From assembly GCA_016715365.1 (NCBI GenBank), contig JADKAM010000004.1, forward strand, positions 310,001 through 374,000: a stretch of DNA of 64,000 nucleotides, written 5' to 3'. The notes under the pieces were generated by a model. That model made no database searches. It worked only from the letters and a program-made list of their open reading frames with translations, and was not told where the DNA came from. Below, in pieces: positions 55,456 through 64,000 of this stretch. A program made the translations under genes and the position numbers. Numbering within the stretch: position 1 is the first letter of the stretch; the number at the start of each line of letters is the position of its first letter. Origin of the DNA: Chitinophagaceae bacterium. GTDB taxonomy: Bacteria; Bacteroidota; Bacteroidia; Chitinophagales; Chitinophagaceae.

Positions 55456-56280
55456 ATGGCATTATATTTTACTTCTTTAAACTCGGGCAGCAATGGCAAT
55501 TGCTATTATGTAGGAACCAAAACCGATGCTGTTTTAATAGATGTGGGCATCAGCTGCCGGGAAACAGAAAAGCGGATGAAGCAGCTTGGGCTGAACATGC
55601 AGACAGTGAAAGCCATATTTGTTTCTCATGAACATGGAGACCATATCAAGGGCGTATCTACCCTGGCAAATAAATACAGTTTACCGGTTTACATTACCGC
55701 TAAAACGGCTAAGCATGGCCCCAGGCTTATCAGTCACTTAGCTAAACCTTTTACAGCAAAGGAAATGATAACAATTGGAGATTTACAGGTAACGCCCTTT
55801 TTTAAATATCACGATGCTTCAGATCCACACAGTTTTGTAATTAACTGTAATGGAATATCCATTGGAGTATTGACCGATATAGGAACTGTTTGTGAAGAAG
55901 TAATTCATCATTTTAAACAGTGCCATGCCGTTTTTTTAGAAGCCAATTATGATGCAACCATGCTGGAGAACGGAAAGTATCCCATTCATTTAAAAAACCG
56001 GATACGTGGCGGGCACGGGCATTTATCCAATAAAGAAGCACTTGATCTATTTATTACACACCGCTCCCCTAACCTTTCGCATTTGTTACTTTCTCATTTG
56101 TCAAAAGAAAATAATTCGCCCGAAATGGTTGAAGCATTATTTAAACAATATGCAAACGGTATAACAATTGCCATTGCACACAGGCACCGGGCTACAGAAA
56201 TATTTAGCATCAGCCAGGGGACAAATAACCATGCAATATCAAAGGTTAGCAGTTCTCTGCAACTGGGCTTGTTTGAATAA
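55456..56280 (+). CDS. MBL-fold metallohydrolase (YycJ/WalJ-like)
   Basis: The 274-residue metallo-beta-lactamase-fold enzyme has the metal motif HEHGDH (58-63) in IFVSHEHGDHIKGVS. Further ligands lie in LTDIGT, FLEANYD, GHLSNKEA and SHLSKENN. FTSLNSGSNGNCYYVG and LIDVGISCRETEKRM at the N-terminus are typical of the YycJ/WalJ exonuclease-like branch. The ATG at 55456 fits this family; the seven extra codons from 55435 do not. Cytosolic; a nucleic-acid role is inferred from the family. Confidence 0.88.
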   Translation: MALYFTSLNSGSNGNCYYVGTKTDAVLIDVGISCRETEKRMKQLGLNMQTVKAIFVSHEHGDHIKGVSTLANKYSLPVYITAKTAKHGPRLISHLAKPFTAKEMITIGDLQVTPFFKYHDASDPHSFVINCNGISIGVLTDIGTVCEEVIHHFKQCHAVFLEANYDATMLENGKYPIHLKNRIRGGHGHLSNKEALDLFITHRSPNLSHLLLSHLSKENNSPEMVEALFKQYANGITIAIAHRHRATEIFSISQGTNNHAISKVSSSLQLGLFE

Positions 56281-56370
56281 TAAAGAAAGAAACCTAAGTA
56301 GAATCCTCAAAACTTTAATCTGCATAACTACAAGTCTGGCGTATCTTTACATGAACAAAAATGCTGAATT

Positions 56371-57252
56371 ATGGAGTTTATTGACTACTACAAAATTTTA
56401 GGCATTGATAAAGGAGCTTCAGAAGAAGATATTAAAAAAGCCTACCGCAAATTAGCCAGAAAGCTGCATCCCGATCTCAATCCGAATGATAAAGAAGCAC
56501 ACCAGAAATTTCAGCAGATCAATGAGGCTAATGAAGTGTTAAGTGATCCTGAGAAAAGAAAAAAGTACGATACTTATGGAAAAGACTGGCAACATGCTGA
56601 CCAGTTTGAACAACAGAAAAGATCAAGACAACAACAACAAAATGCCGGAGGACAGCAGTTTTATGAAAATGCCGAGGGCGGTGATTTCTCCAGCTTTTTT
56701 GATTCCATGTTTGGCGGCACTGGCAGCAGCAGGCAAACAAAATTCAGGGGACAGGATTATAATGCTGAACTGAAACTGAATTTAACAGATGCCATGCTTA
56801 CCCATCAGCAAACATTAACAGTTAACAGTAAAAATATCCGCATTACTATTCCTGCCGGTATTGAGAACGGGCAGGTGATAAAGTTAAAAGGTTATGGCGC
56901 ACCGGGTGTAAATGGCGGGCCGGCAGGCGATCTGTACATTACATTTTCGATAGCACTTCATCCACAGTTTAAGCGATCAGGTAACGACCTTTTTACCACA
57001 ACAAAAATTGATCTATACACGGCATTACTTGGCGGCGATACTACCATAGAAACACTAAACGGAAAAGTTAAACTGGCAGTAAAACCTGAAACGCAACCAG
57101 GAACGAGGATCAGGCTGAAGGGCAAAGGTTTTCCGGTTTATAAAAAAGAAAATGAGTACGGCGACTTGTATATTACTTACGAAGTGTCATTACCCACCAA
57201 TCTTACCGAAGAACAAAAGAGACTTTTTACTGAATTGAGTAACCTTAAATAA
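56371..57252 (+). CDS. cbpA: DnaJ-class co-chaperone CbpA
   Basis: The 293-residue J-protein has an N-terminal J domain (1-70, HPD at 33-35), a Gly/Gln/Phe-rich linker and two C-terminal substrate-binding beta domains (RFRGQDYN-like start, GVNGGPAGDLYITFSI, GDTTIETLNGKVKLAV). There is no zinc-finger domain, which separates CbpA (type II) from DnaJ. It stimulates DnaK and, in E. coli, also binds curved DNA. The stop overlaps the start of cbpM by 1 nt, the conserved cbpA-cbpM operon arrangement. Confidence 0.93.
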   Translation: MEFIDYYKILGIDKGASEEDIKKAYRKLARKLHPDLNPNDKEAHQKFQQINEANEVLSDPEKRKKYDTYGKDWQHADQFEQQKRSRQQQQNAGGQQFYENAEGGDFSSFFDSMFGGTGSSRQTKFRGQDYNAELKLNLTDAMLTHQQTLTVNSKNIRITIPAGIENGQVIKLKGYGAPGVNGGPAGDLYITFSIALHPQFKRSGNDLFTTTKIDLYTALLGGDTTIETLNGKVKLAVKPETQPGTRIRLKGKGFPVYKKENEYGDLYITYEVSLPTNLTEEQKRLFTELSNLK

Positions 57253-57557
57253 TGTATGTTATGCAAACAGAAGAAATGATCATTATCAATGAATTTTGTA
57301 TACATCATAATATTGATCCTGGTTTTATTGATGCATTAAAAGATTCGGGATTAATAGCAGTAACCAGAACAGCGGAAAAATTATATATGCCCGAAAGCCA
57401 GCTCCCCCACCTGGAAAAATTAGTCAGGTTGCATTATGAAATGGATATAAACCTGGAAGGAATTGAAACCATTACTTACTTATTAAGCAGGATGACTGAA
57501 ATGCAACAGCAGATCATGCAGTTAAACAACAGGCTGAGTGTTTATGAAAATGTTTGA
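57252..57557 (+). CDS. cbpM: Chaperone modulator CbpM
   Basis: The 101-residue partner of CbpA starts with a MerR-like helical segment (MIIINEFCIHHNIDPGFIDALKDSGLI). LYMPESQLPHLEKLVRLHYEMDINLEGIETI follows, and then a coiled coil (RMTEMQQQIMQLNNRL). CbpM binds the J domain of CbpA and blocks its activity. The ATG at 57252 overlaps the cbpA stop; another in-frame ATG lies at 57261. Both would be translationally coupled. Confidence 0.9.
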   Translation: MYVMQTEEMIIINEFCIHHNIDPGFIDALKDSGLIAVTRTAEKLYMPESQLPHLEKLVRLHYEMDINLEGIETITYLLSRMTEMQQQIMQLNNRLSVYENV

Positions 57558-57606
57558 AGTAAACCATTTTTCTGGTTCTGTTTTTTTTGAATAAATTAAT
57601 TTACAA

Positions 57607-58149
57607 ATGGTTGACAGTCTGCTCCAACTTTTTAAAGAACATCAGGATCTTGCTATTGTCATCAGCATCTGTATCAGTATCATCGTTGCTGTATTGGGTA
57701 TTGTACCCAGTGTATTTATAACTGCTGCCAATATTTTGTTTTTTGGTTTTTGGAATGGCATGTTCATTTCTTTTTTGGGTGAAGCAATTGGTGCCGGTAT
57801 TGCTTTTTTATTATACCGGAACGGTTTTAAAAAAACAGTTGAAAAAAAGCTGGATACATATCCCAAAGTAAAAAGATTGATAGATGCAGAGAATATAGAA
57901 GCATTTTATCTGGTGCTTGCTTTACGCTTAATTCCCTTTGTGCCCAGCGGATTAATAACCTTTGCAGCAGCAGTGGGAAGAATTTCTTTCCCTGTTTTTA
58001 TCGCTGCCAGTTCATTGGGCAAATTGCCGGCACTATTTATAGAGGCCTATGCAGTTAACGCCGTTAACAATTTTGGCTGGCAGGGCAAATTAATTTTAGC
58101 CTTGGCAGCTCTGGTATTGTTGTATTGGGTTCTTTCAAAAAAGAAATAA
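57607..58149 (+). CDS. TVP38/TMEM64 (DedA-like, VTT domain) membrane protein
   Basis: The 180-residue inner-membrane protein has about five helices. The VTT signature region is present: GIVPSVFITAANILFFGFWNGMFISFLGEAIGAGIAFLLYR, then ALRLIPFVPSGLITFAAAVGRISFPVF. The family includes lipid scramblases and undecaprenyl-phosphate transporters in the wider DedA group. It starts 49 nt after cbpM in the same direction. Confidence 0.85.
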   Translation: MVDSLLQLFKEHQDLAIVISICISIIVAVLGIVPSVFITAANILFFGFWNGMFISFLGEAIGAGIAFLLYRNGFKKTVEKKLDTYPKVKRLIDAENIEAFYLVLALRLIPFVPSGLITFAAAVGRISFPVFIAASSLGKLPALFIEAYAVNAVNNFGWQGKLILALAALVLLYWVLSKKK

Positions 58150-58157
58150 TACCTTAA

Positions 58158-58520
58158 TTACTCTACAAATTTTCTTCCCTTTGCCATAACCAGGAAAACG
58201 ATGGCTGTTACAAATCCCATCAAAATGAATCCCACTATCCACAATGCTTTTTCTCCATCTTTTACTGTTTTGTTTTTGGCAACATGTACTATCCCCAGTA
58301 TGCGGTAAGTGAGACTGGAAAAGCCTAATATAATTGCAGAAATGATAACCTGAGGACTGAAAATGGTGTTAAGAATTAAAAACGGGCTGGGTTCATCTCC
58401 TTTGAATTCATCTACAGTACGTACAACTCCAAATATAGCCTGCATATAAAAAATAAGAAAGACTACCATAGCTACAACTGAGATTATAAAAATGGTGAGG
58501 AAAGTATTATATTTAGTCAT
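58158..58520 (-). CDS. Small membrane protein of unknown function
   Basis: The frame opens at 58556; the ATG at 58520 (MTKYNTFLTIF) is preferred, giving 120 residues. Three hydrophobic helices: IFIISVVAMVVFLIFYM, VIISAIILGFSSLTYRIL and ALWIVGFILMGFVTAIVFLVM, then a basic end (AKGRKFVE). The last helix resembles the PLDc_N-type two-helix domain. Function unknown. Convergent with the VTT gene. Confidence 0.65.
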   Translation of the reverse strand: MTKYNTFLTIFIISVVAMVVFLIFYMQAIFGVVRTVDEFKGDEPSPFLILNTIFSPQVIISAIILGFSSLTYRILGIVHVAKNKTVKDGEKALWIVGFILMGFVTAIVFLVMAKGRKFVE

Positions 58521-58569
58521 GTTTTTTTTCTTAAATCTACAATATTGTTTTAACAATTAAAGCGCTGTT

Positions 58570-59043
58570 ATGAAATTAAAATATCTGCAGCTTTTAATGA
58601 TTGCCTTCCTTGCAGGTTTTACATCCAATGCGCAGGCAAATAAAACAGATTCGGCCCGGGTTGCCAAAACCCTGCACGAACTCTTACGCATTTGCCGAAC
58701 TGTTAATTTTGCCGATCCCAATGTTACAAAGCTGGGTACTTTTTATAAGGCTGCTCCCTATATTGTTTACCGGGGCGAAGATAAAAGCCGGGCATGGAAA
58801 GTAATGTCGGATTATACAAATGCTTATGAAAAGAAAGGCGTTGATGATGTTTGTGAACGCATAAACAGAACGGCCAACCTGGACAGCAGTGGTTATAAAA
58901 TTATTCATTACCGCACCGAAAAGGAGTCGGAAGGGACCTGGCATGTCTTAATGGTTTCCTACAAAAAGAAAGGCATTGAAAAGTCCGTCGCTTTTGCTTT
59001 TTTAAAAATTGGCAATAAATTCGGGTTAGGCGATATAGATTAA
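58570..59043 (+). CDS. Hypothetical secreted protein
   Basis: The 157-residue protein has a signal peptide ending near SNAQA. The mature domain contains LHELLRICRTVNFADP, YIVYRGEDKSRAWKVMSDYTN, VDDVCERINR and a C-terminal VAFAFLKIGNKFGLGDID. The alternation of helices and a terminal sheet suggests one compact alpha+beta domain. No family recognised. Confidence 0.68.
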   Translation: MKLKYLQLLMIAFLAGFTSNAQANKTDSARVAKTLHELLRICRTVNFADPNVTKLGTFYKAAPYIVYRGEDKSRAWKVMSDYTNAYEKKGVDDVCERINRTANLDSSGYKIIHYRTEKESEGTWHVLMVSYKKKGIEKSVAFAFLKIGNKFGLGDID

Positions 59044-59132
59044 AATCCTGCTACGAAAACCACACATCGCTGAAATAAACCGCTGTCATATTTATTTGCT
59101 TTTTGATGTTGCTGCAAAATGTAGCTTGCCGC

Positions 59133-61802
59133 ATGTTTAAATACTGCTTGTCTGTCATTTGCTTTATTACAATTACAAATTGTGTATTTGCTTACCAGGG
59201 CGATACTATAATTCCTAAAAAAAGGTACGATACCAAACGTTTGGCAGGTGCAGCTATAACATTAGATGGAATCCCAAATGAAGAAGCATGGAAAACAGTT
59301 GAATGGGGCGGCGATTTTACACAATGGCAACCCAATGAGGGTAAAGCTCCCTCCCAGCCTACACAATTTAAAATACTGTACGATAATAAATTCCTGTACG
59401 TTGCCTATAATTGTATTGATAGTACACCTGGCTTAATAGAAAAAAGAATGGGCAGGCGTGATGCATTTCCAGGCGACTTTGTTGAAATAAATATTGACAG
59501 TTATCACGACCAGCGCACAGGTTTTTCTTTTACCACTTCTGTATCGGGTGTAAGAGGCGATGAATTTATCAGCAACAACGGCAACAACTGGGACGCCAAC
59601 TGGAACCCCATCTGGTTTGCAAAAACAGCCATCAATAAACAGGGCTGGACAGCAGAGATAAAAATCCCGCTAAGTCAGTTACGCTATGGCAACGAAAAAG
59701 ATAAAGTATGGGGCATACAGGTAATGCGCCGCATTTTCCGCAAGGAAGAAAGATCTACCTGGCAATTTATTCCGCAACGTACCGGTGTATGGGTGAGCAA
59801 TTTTGGAGAACTGCACGGGTTAAAAGATATTCCTTTTCACCGCCAGGTTGAAATAGCACCGTATGTAACATCGCAGGTTGCTACTTACAAAAAAGAACCG
59901 GGCAATCCCTTTGCGGATGGTACCGATGTAAAGTTAACAGGCGGTGTAGATGGAAAAGTAGCCGTTACGAATGACCTCATCCTCGACTTTACCATCAACC
60001 CCGATTTTGGCCAGGTAGAAGCCGATCCATCGCAGGTACGTATTGATGGGTTCCAGAATTTTTTTGGTGAACAAAGGCCTTTTTTTATTGAAAGCAGAAA
60101 TATTTTCCAATACCAGCTTACCGGTTCGCAGGCTGGTGGCGACTACGATGCTGACCTGCTTTTTTATTCACGCCGCATCGGCAGTTCACCACACGGTTAT
60201 CCAAATACAGTAGCTGGCGAGTATGTAAAATATCCGCAGAACACAAGTATACTGGGTGCTGCAAAGTTCAGTGGTAAAACAAAAAAAGGCTGGAGCATTG
60301 GTATTTTGGAAAGTGTAACCGAACGTGAAAAAGCAACTATTGATAATAATGGCAAAAGAAGAAAAGAACTGGTTGAACCGCTCACCAATTATTTTGTAGG
60401 CCGGCTGCAAAAAGACATGCATGGTGGCAACACCATTATTGGCGGCATTTTTACGGCAGTAAACCGTGAGCATGGCCTGGATGATATGTTGCACCGCAGT
60501 GCTTACTCTGCCGGCATAGATTTTTTACATTACTGGAAAAATCAAACCTGGTTTATACGTGGTAATGTAGTGTACAGCAATGTGCAGGGTAAAAAGGAAG
60601 TTATACTCAAAACGCAATCGGCTTTTGAACATCAGTTTCAACGGCCCGATGCAAAGGGATTCTCACTTGATTCAAACCGCACTTCACTTACCGGAACCGG
60701 CGCTACCATTCGTTTTGGTAAAACCGGAGGCAAGGCTGGTAAAATGGGACAGGTTTTAAAATTTGAAACAGGCCTCACCTACCGTTCGCCTCAATTAGAG
60801 TTGAACGATATTGGTTTTATGCTAACAGCAAATGAGATCAACCATTTTACATGGATTGGTTTGCAATATCAAAGGCCATTCTCAGTTTTCCGCAATGCAA
60901 GAATTAATTATAACCATTGGCTAAGATGGGATTTTGGTGGCAAACTTTTGTATTCCCAATTTAATATGAATGGAGGCGGAATTTTTAAAAATAACTGGCA
61001 GTTTGGTACCAGCATAACCTGGAATCCTTATGATGTTTCAAACAATGCGCTAAGAGGTGCCGGTGCATTACGCAAGCCCGGCGGATTGGGCTGGAGTATG
61101 AATGTAAGCAGCGATTACAGGAAGAAAATTTCTTTTGGTATTAATTTCTTTAAATTTTGGGCCGAAGACAATGCTGTCAGTTACAACAACGCCGGTATAT
61201 CGCTTAATATAGTACCCATTAATTCGCTTAGTATAAGCCTGAGTGCCAATTACGATGAGAACAGGCGCAACCAGGATCAGTTTGTAAGAAACATAACTTA
61301 TAACAATGCTACAAGAACCATCGTTGCAGGAGTAAAACAAAAAACTATACGGTTTACCGGTCGCCTCAGTTACAATTTAACACCCGATCTAACCATCCAG
61401 TATTATGGGCAACCTTATCTTACCAGGCCCACTTATCAGCAATTTGCGTATGTTGTAAACCCGCTGGCAGATAAATACGTTAACCGGTTTTTGAAATATT
61501 CATCCAGCCAGATAAGTGAAAGCAACGGAACTTATTTAATAGACGAGAACAGGGATGGAATTACCGATTATAGTTTTGGTAAACCCGATTTTAATTTTGT
61601 GCAGTTTCGTTCCAATCTGGTTATCAGGTGGGAATACAGGCCCGGCTCTGAATTATTTTTGGTATGGTCTGAAGGAAATACATCTGATAATTATGATGAC
61701 CTGCAAACGCCTGTGTTCAACAGTCTTTTTAATAATGCTTTCTCGGGCGGTAATGCAAGAAATATTTTTCTTGTAAAATGGACGTACAGATTTTTGAGGT
61801 AA
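59133..61802 (+). CDS. DUF5916 protein with CBM9-like N-terminal domain (outer-membrane)
   Basis: The protein is 889 residues from the ATG at 59133, whose signal peptide (MFKYCLSVICFITITNCVFA) looks better than the start at 59106. Residues of about 35-210 form a CBM9/DOMON-like sandwich: ITLDGIPNEEAWKTVEW, DNKFLYVAYNCID and GWTAEIKIPLSQLRYG. The rest is DUF5916, beginning with DFTINPDFGQVEADPSQVRID and continuing as beta-barrel-like strands to a C-terminal aromatic residue pattern (FLVKWTYRFLR). This is typical of outer-membrane proteins. Role unknown; sugar or surface binding is inferred. Confidence 0.88.
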   Translation: MFKYCLSVICFITITNCVFAYQGDTIIPKKRYDTKRLAGAAITLDGIPNEEAWKTVEWGGDFTQWQPNEGKAPSQPTQFKILYDNKFLYVAYNCIDSTPGLIEKRMGRRDAFPGDFVEINIDSYHDQRTGFSFTTSVSGVRGDEFISNNGNNWDANWNPIWFAKTAINKQGWTAEIKIPLSQLRYGNEKDKVWGIQVMRRIFRKEERSTWQFIPQRTGVWVSNFGELHGLKDIPFHRQVEIAPYVTSQVATYKKEPGNPFADGTDVKLTGGVDGKVAVTNDLILDFTINPDFGQVEADPSQVRIDGFQNFFGEQRPFFIESRNIFQYQLTGSQAGGDYDADLLFYSRRIGSSPHGYPNTVAGEYVKYPQNTSILGAAKFSGKTKKGWSIGILESVTEREKATIDNNGKRRKELVEPLTNYFVGRLQKDMHGGNTIIGGIFTAVNREHGLDDMLHRSAYSAGIDFLHYWKNQTWFIRGNVVYSNVQGKKEVILKTQSAFEHQFQRPDAKGFSLDSNRTSLTGTGATIRFGKTGGKAGKMGQVLKFETGLTYRSPQLELNDIGFMLTANEINHFTWIGLQYQRPFSVFRNARINYNHWLRWDFGGKLLYSQFNMNGGGIFKNNWQFGTSITWNPYDVSNNALRGAGALRKPGGLGWSMNVSSDYRKKISFGINFFKFWAEDNAVSYNNAGISLNIVPINSLSISLSANYDENRRNQDQFVRNITYNNATRTIVAGVKQKTIRFTGRLSYNLTPDLTIQYYGQPYLTRPTYQQFAYVVNPLADKYVNRFLKYSSSQISESNGTYLIDENRDGITDYSFGKPDFNFVQFRSNLVIRWEYRPGSELFLVWSEGNTSDNYDDLQTPVFNSLFNNAFSGGNARNIFLVKWTYRFLR

Positions 61803-61821
61803 GTTTTAATAAATTTAAAAC

Positions 61822-63273
61822 TTACTGATCCTGCTCAAACCACAATATGGAATTACCCGTATCGTGTTCATTCTGCTCCCATAACTTATTTACAGGATCA
61901 AGAATCCACTTTCCATCTACCACAAATTTATAGCGGTGCTTGCCCCGGTTCAGGTGTACTTTAAATATCCATTCATCGCCCACCTTTTCCATGGCGAATG
62001 AGTTCGGGCTCCAGTTATTAAAATCACCGGAAAGAAAAACTTTTTTTACATTTTCAAAACCTTTCAGGCGGAAGGTAAAGTTGGGGTCAATCACCAATAC
62101 ATTATTGCCTTTGGTAACTGCATTTTCTGTAAATCTTCCGTCAATCTTCATCTTGTATTCATAATTGCCCGAACCGAGTGTGTACGGTAACTCCCACCCT
62201 GTTGCTGTTTTATACATAAATAGTTCATCAACTTTCCAGCCATTAAAAGAGCCCAACAGCACTACTTTCTGTGCATCTAAAAACCCATCCAGTTTAAAAA
62301 GATACGGATTGCCAATACGTATTACCGAATTAAAATCATTGAATTCGTTGGGCAATTTGTCGGGATTGGCGGGGTCTGTAAACCAGTTACCATCAGCAAT
62401 AAAACGGTAAGTATGTGTTCCTTCAGATAAATATACCGGAAGCATCCATCCTGATGAAGTTCTTTGCATCAACAGTTCTTTCTCTTTCCAATCATTAAAA
62501 CTTCCCGACAGGAAAACTTTTTTAGCATTTGTATATCCATCCAGTTTAAAAATATAATTGGTTTTATAGTACACCGAATTATCATTGCCCAGTCCGTCAT
62601 TTTCCACACTCATATTATCTCTGTCAACCTTCCAGTTGCCATCAATAATAAACTTGTACCAATGCTTCCCCGGGCCAAGTTTTACATCGGCTATCCAGCC
62701 GCTGTCGGTTTTTGTCATCCGTAAAGCGGTTGATTCCCAGTTGTTGAAACTGCCGGCAAGGCCAGCAACGCCGGCGTTTGTATTTCCACGAAGAAAGAAT
62801 CTGACAACTGAATCTGAAACAGCAAAAGCAGCTTTATTTTTAAAACGGTTAAAGCCAAAATGTACCTGGTCGCCCGTATTTGGCGGAAGTACATCCATAC
62901 TTTCCTTGTGGGTAAAGATTATTTTATCGCCCGGGTCATTTACATTATCCAGGCTGAACAAAGGTTTGCTGATGACGAATACTTCAGCATTGTTGATGTC
63001 AACTTTCCAGCCAAGTTTGTTTAGTGAATCTGCGGAACCGGTTTTCAGGAAACCATACAGATCAAGGTCAGCCAACTCGTATTGAGCAATAAAATTTTTC
63101 AGTGAATCCTTATGCAGGTCTTTTCCAATGGCAATAAACATCTTGCCATTCTTTACAGAATATGACTTTACGTCCACCTGCGCCTGTGCGGTTTGCACAG
63201 TAAGCATAAGCAACATCGTACAGCAGGCAAACAGCCATTTGAATATGCTTTTATTATGCCGCCTCATTTCCAT
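61822..63273 (-). CDS. Secreted protein with four tandem CBM48/AMPK-like glycan-binding modules
   Basis: The 483-residue protein has a signal peptide ending near TAQAQ, an N-terminal region of about 120 residues without a known fold, and four E-set modules at roughly 157-239, 240-322, 323-399 and 400-481. Each has a G-[SD]-F-N-x-W turn (174, 257, 341, 416) and a later (F/M)-x-x-D-G-(N/R/K)-(W/F) strand (208, 291, 375, 450). These are the hallmarks of glycogen-binding CBM48/AMPK-beta domains. No catalytic domain is present. The start overlaps the stop of the upstream protease gene by 10 nt. Confidence 0.85.
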   Translation of the reverse strand: MEMRRHNKSIFKWLFACCTMLLMLTVQTAQAQVDVKSYSVKNGKMFIAIGKDLHKDSLKNFIAQYELADLDLYGFLKTGSADSLNKLGWKVDINNAEVFVISKPLFSLDNVNDPGDKIIFTHKESMDVLPPNTGDQVHFGFNRFKNKAAFAVSDSVVRFFLRGNTNAGVAGLAGSFNNWESTALRMTKTDSGWIADVKLGPGKHWYKFIIDGNWKVDRDNMSVENDGLGNDNSVYYKTNYIFKLDGYTNAKKVFLSGSFNDWKEKELLMQRTSSGWMLPVYLSEGTHTYRFIADGNWFTDPANPDKLPNEFNDFNSVIRIGNPYLFKLDGFLDAQKVVLLGSFNGWKVDELFMYKTATGWELPYTLGSGNYEYKMKIDGRFTENAVTKGNNVLVIDPNFTFRLKGFENVKKVFLSGDFNNWSPNSFAMEKVGDEWIFKVHLNRGKHRYKFVVDGKWILDPVNKLWEQNEHDTGNSILWFEQDQ

Positions 63274-64000
63274 ATAAACATTTTATTGTTAACAAAGTTA
63301 AATCCTATTTTATGTAACGAAAGGAAATCAAATCCTAAAATACCGTCAATACAACTGTTATCTGCCAGGCAGGTTTTTTCCAGGTTGGTTATAATGACCG
63401 GTAAACTCCCGGTATTCTGATCTCCGATGCTGAGGTTATTGAGGTTTCCATAAAGTGCTTCCACTTTTTTATCCCCTGCTCCTGTTAATTTAATACGTCG
63501 CAATACTTCCACATTTTCAAAAACTTTGTTGGGTAAACGGCTGTCAAGCATATTCGATTCGGCACCGGTATCAATAATGAGCCGTAATTTTTTTCCTGCT
63601 ATAATTGTACGGGTAACAATTTTATTGTTCCATACTTCGATAGGTACTGTGTTATACGTTGATGGGTCTCTCAGCAAATAACTTTTGAAAGCCGAAGCGT
63701 TTTTTTTAGGTATGCGGTACAGGTAAAGCAAACTGTTTTCATAATCAATGATCATTTCAAACTGGCGCAACAATGACAGGCCAATGAGTCCAAAAATGCG
63801 AATGCCTCTTGCATTTTCAATATGCCCAAGGTTTAGCAGGTCGGCAGTTACTGCAGTGCTGCTAACACAATCAAAACTTAGTTTGCCTACCTGTGTTTTT
63901 TTTACTGCTGATACACCACCGGTAATACCGCTCTGTTCTTCATGAATGTCTGTAGTTGTCGGGTAATCCCTGAAATAGGTAAGATTCAGCACCAGTCCCG
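63264..64000 (-). CDS. Retropepsin-like aspartyl protease, 5' end outside the window
   Basis: At least 245 codons are open to the window edge (frame continues as GLVLNLTYFRDYP). Two repeated halves are expected. The second shows the aspartyl motif LIIDTGAESNMLD, then ALYGNLNNLSIGDQ and CIDGILGFDFL, matching the aspartyl/retropepsin-like family of Bacteroidota. The residues at the edge (GLVLNLT) look like the end of a first DTG motif lying just beyond position 64000. Probably exported; substrate unknown. It overlaps the CBM48 gene by 10 nt, so the two are cotranscribed. Confidence 0.78.
   Translation of the reverse strand, partial: GLVLNLTYFRDYPTTTDIHEEQSGITGGVSAVKKTQVGKLSFDCVSSTAVTADLLNLGHIENARGIRIFGLIGLSLLRQFEMIIDYENSLLYLYRIPKKNASAFKSYLLRDPSTYNTVPIEVWNNKIVTRTIIAGKKLRLIIDTGAESNMLDSRLPNKVFENVEVLRRIKLTGAGDKKVEALYGNLNNLSIGDQNTGSLPVIITNLEKTCLADNSCIDGILGFDFLSLHKIGFNFVNNKMFIWK

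Overview
The window comes from a member of the Bacteroidota, most likely a Chitinophagaceae-type relative. The evidence is a short housekeeping sigma factor with no region 1.1, a DUF3276/PUR protein, many lipoproteins and DUF families typical of the phylum (DUF4249, DUF5916, DUF6600, DUF1415), moderate-to-low GC, promoters of the TTG-N18-20-TAnnTTTG type, and the futalosine menaquinone enzyme MqnE. This is ordinary chromosome. I see no phage, plasmid, transposase, rRNA or CRISPR.

Layout. 0-12.5 kb: the 5' end of trxB, a DUF4249 lipoprotein, rpoD, a phospholipase-D-like protein, threonine aldolase, beta-carbonic anhydrase, glucose-6-phosphate isomerase, DUF3276, an ABC exporter half-transporter and tRNA-Ser(UGA). 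12.6-32 kb: mutS2, lipoproteins, msrA, a di-haem c-type cytochrome, an oligopeptide-type binding protein, an M1 aminopeptidase, a polysaccharide flippase, an NlpC/P60 hydrolase, dnaE, trxA, a NupG-like transporter, a TonB-domain protein and mqnE. 32-48 kb: an accessory-looking envelope region. It holds small lipoproteins, a YgjV-acetyltransferase fusion, a TPR membrane protein, three exported caspase-fold proteins (two are adjacent ~1200-residue paralogues with long TPR tails) and an M14 carboxypeptidase. 48-64 kb: a CHASE3-PAS-PAS histidine kinase, MscS, small envelope proteins, a DUF6600 protein, an MBL hydrolase, the cbpA-cbpM chaperone pair, a DUF5916 outer-membrane protein, a four-module CBM48-like protein and a truncated retropepsin-like protease.

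Themes. The envelope and periplasm dominate: well over half of the genes carry signal peptides or membrane helices. Most genes look monocistronic or sit in short runs. Clear co-directional couplings are cbpA-cbpM (1-nt overlap), the tandem caspase-TPR pair (3-nt gap) and the aspartyl protease-CBM48 pair (10-nt overlap). Convergent pairs share hairpin terminators, and one terminator lies inside the 3' end of the flippase gene.

A striking quality feature: four otherwise well-conserved genes (pgi, mutS2, the M14 peptidase, the histidine kinase) are each split by an apparent single-base indel in a homopolymer. This pattern fits sequencing or assembly error better than four independent pseudogenes. 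The most interesting biology is the exported, EF-hand-bearing caspase-TPR paralogue pair with a third caspase-like gene beside it, followed by the tandem CBM48 protein, a 7-bp tandem repeat inside a signal-peptide coding region, and fragments of a palindromic repeat family, one of them in frame inside dnaE.
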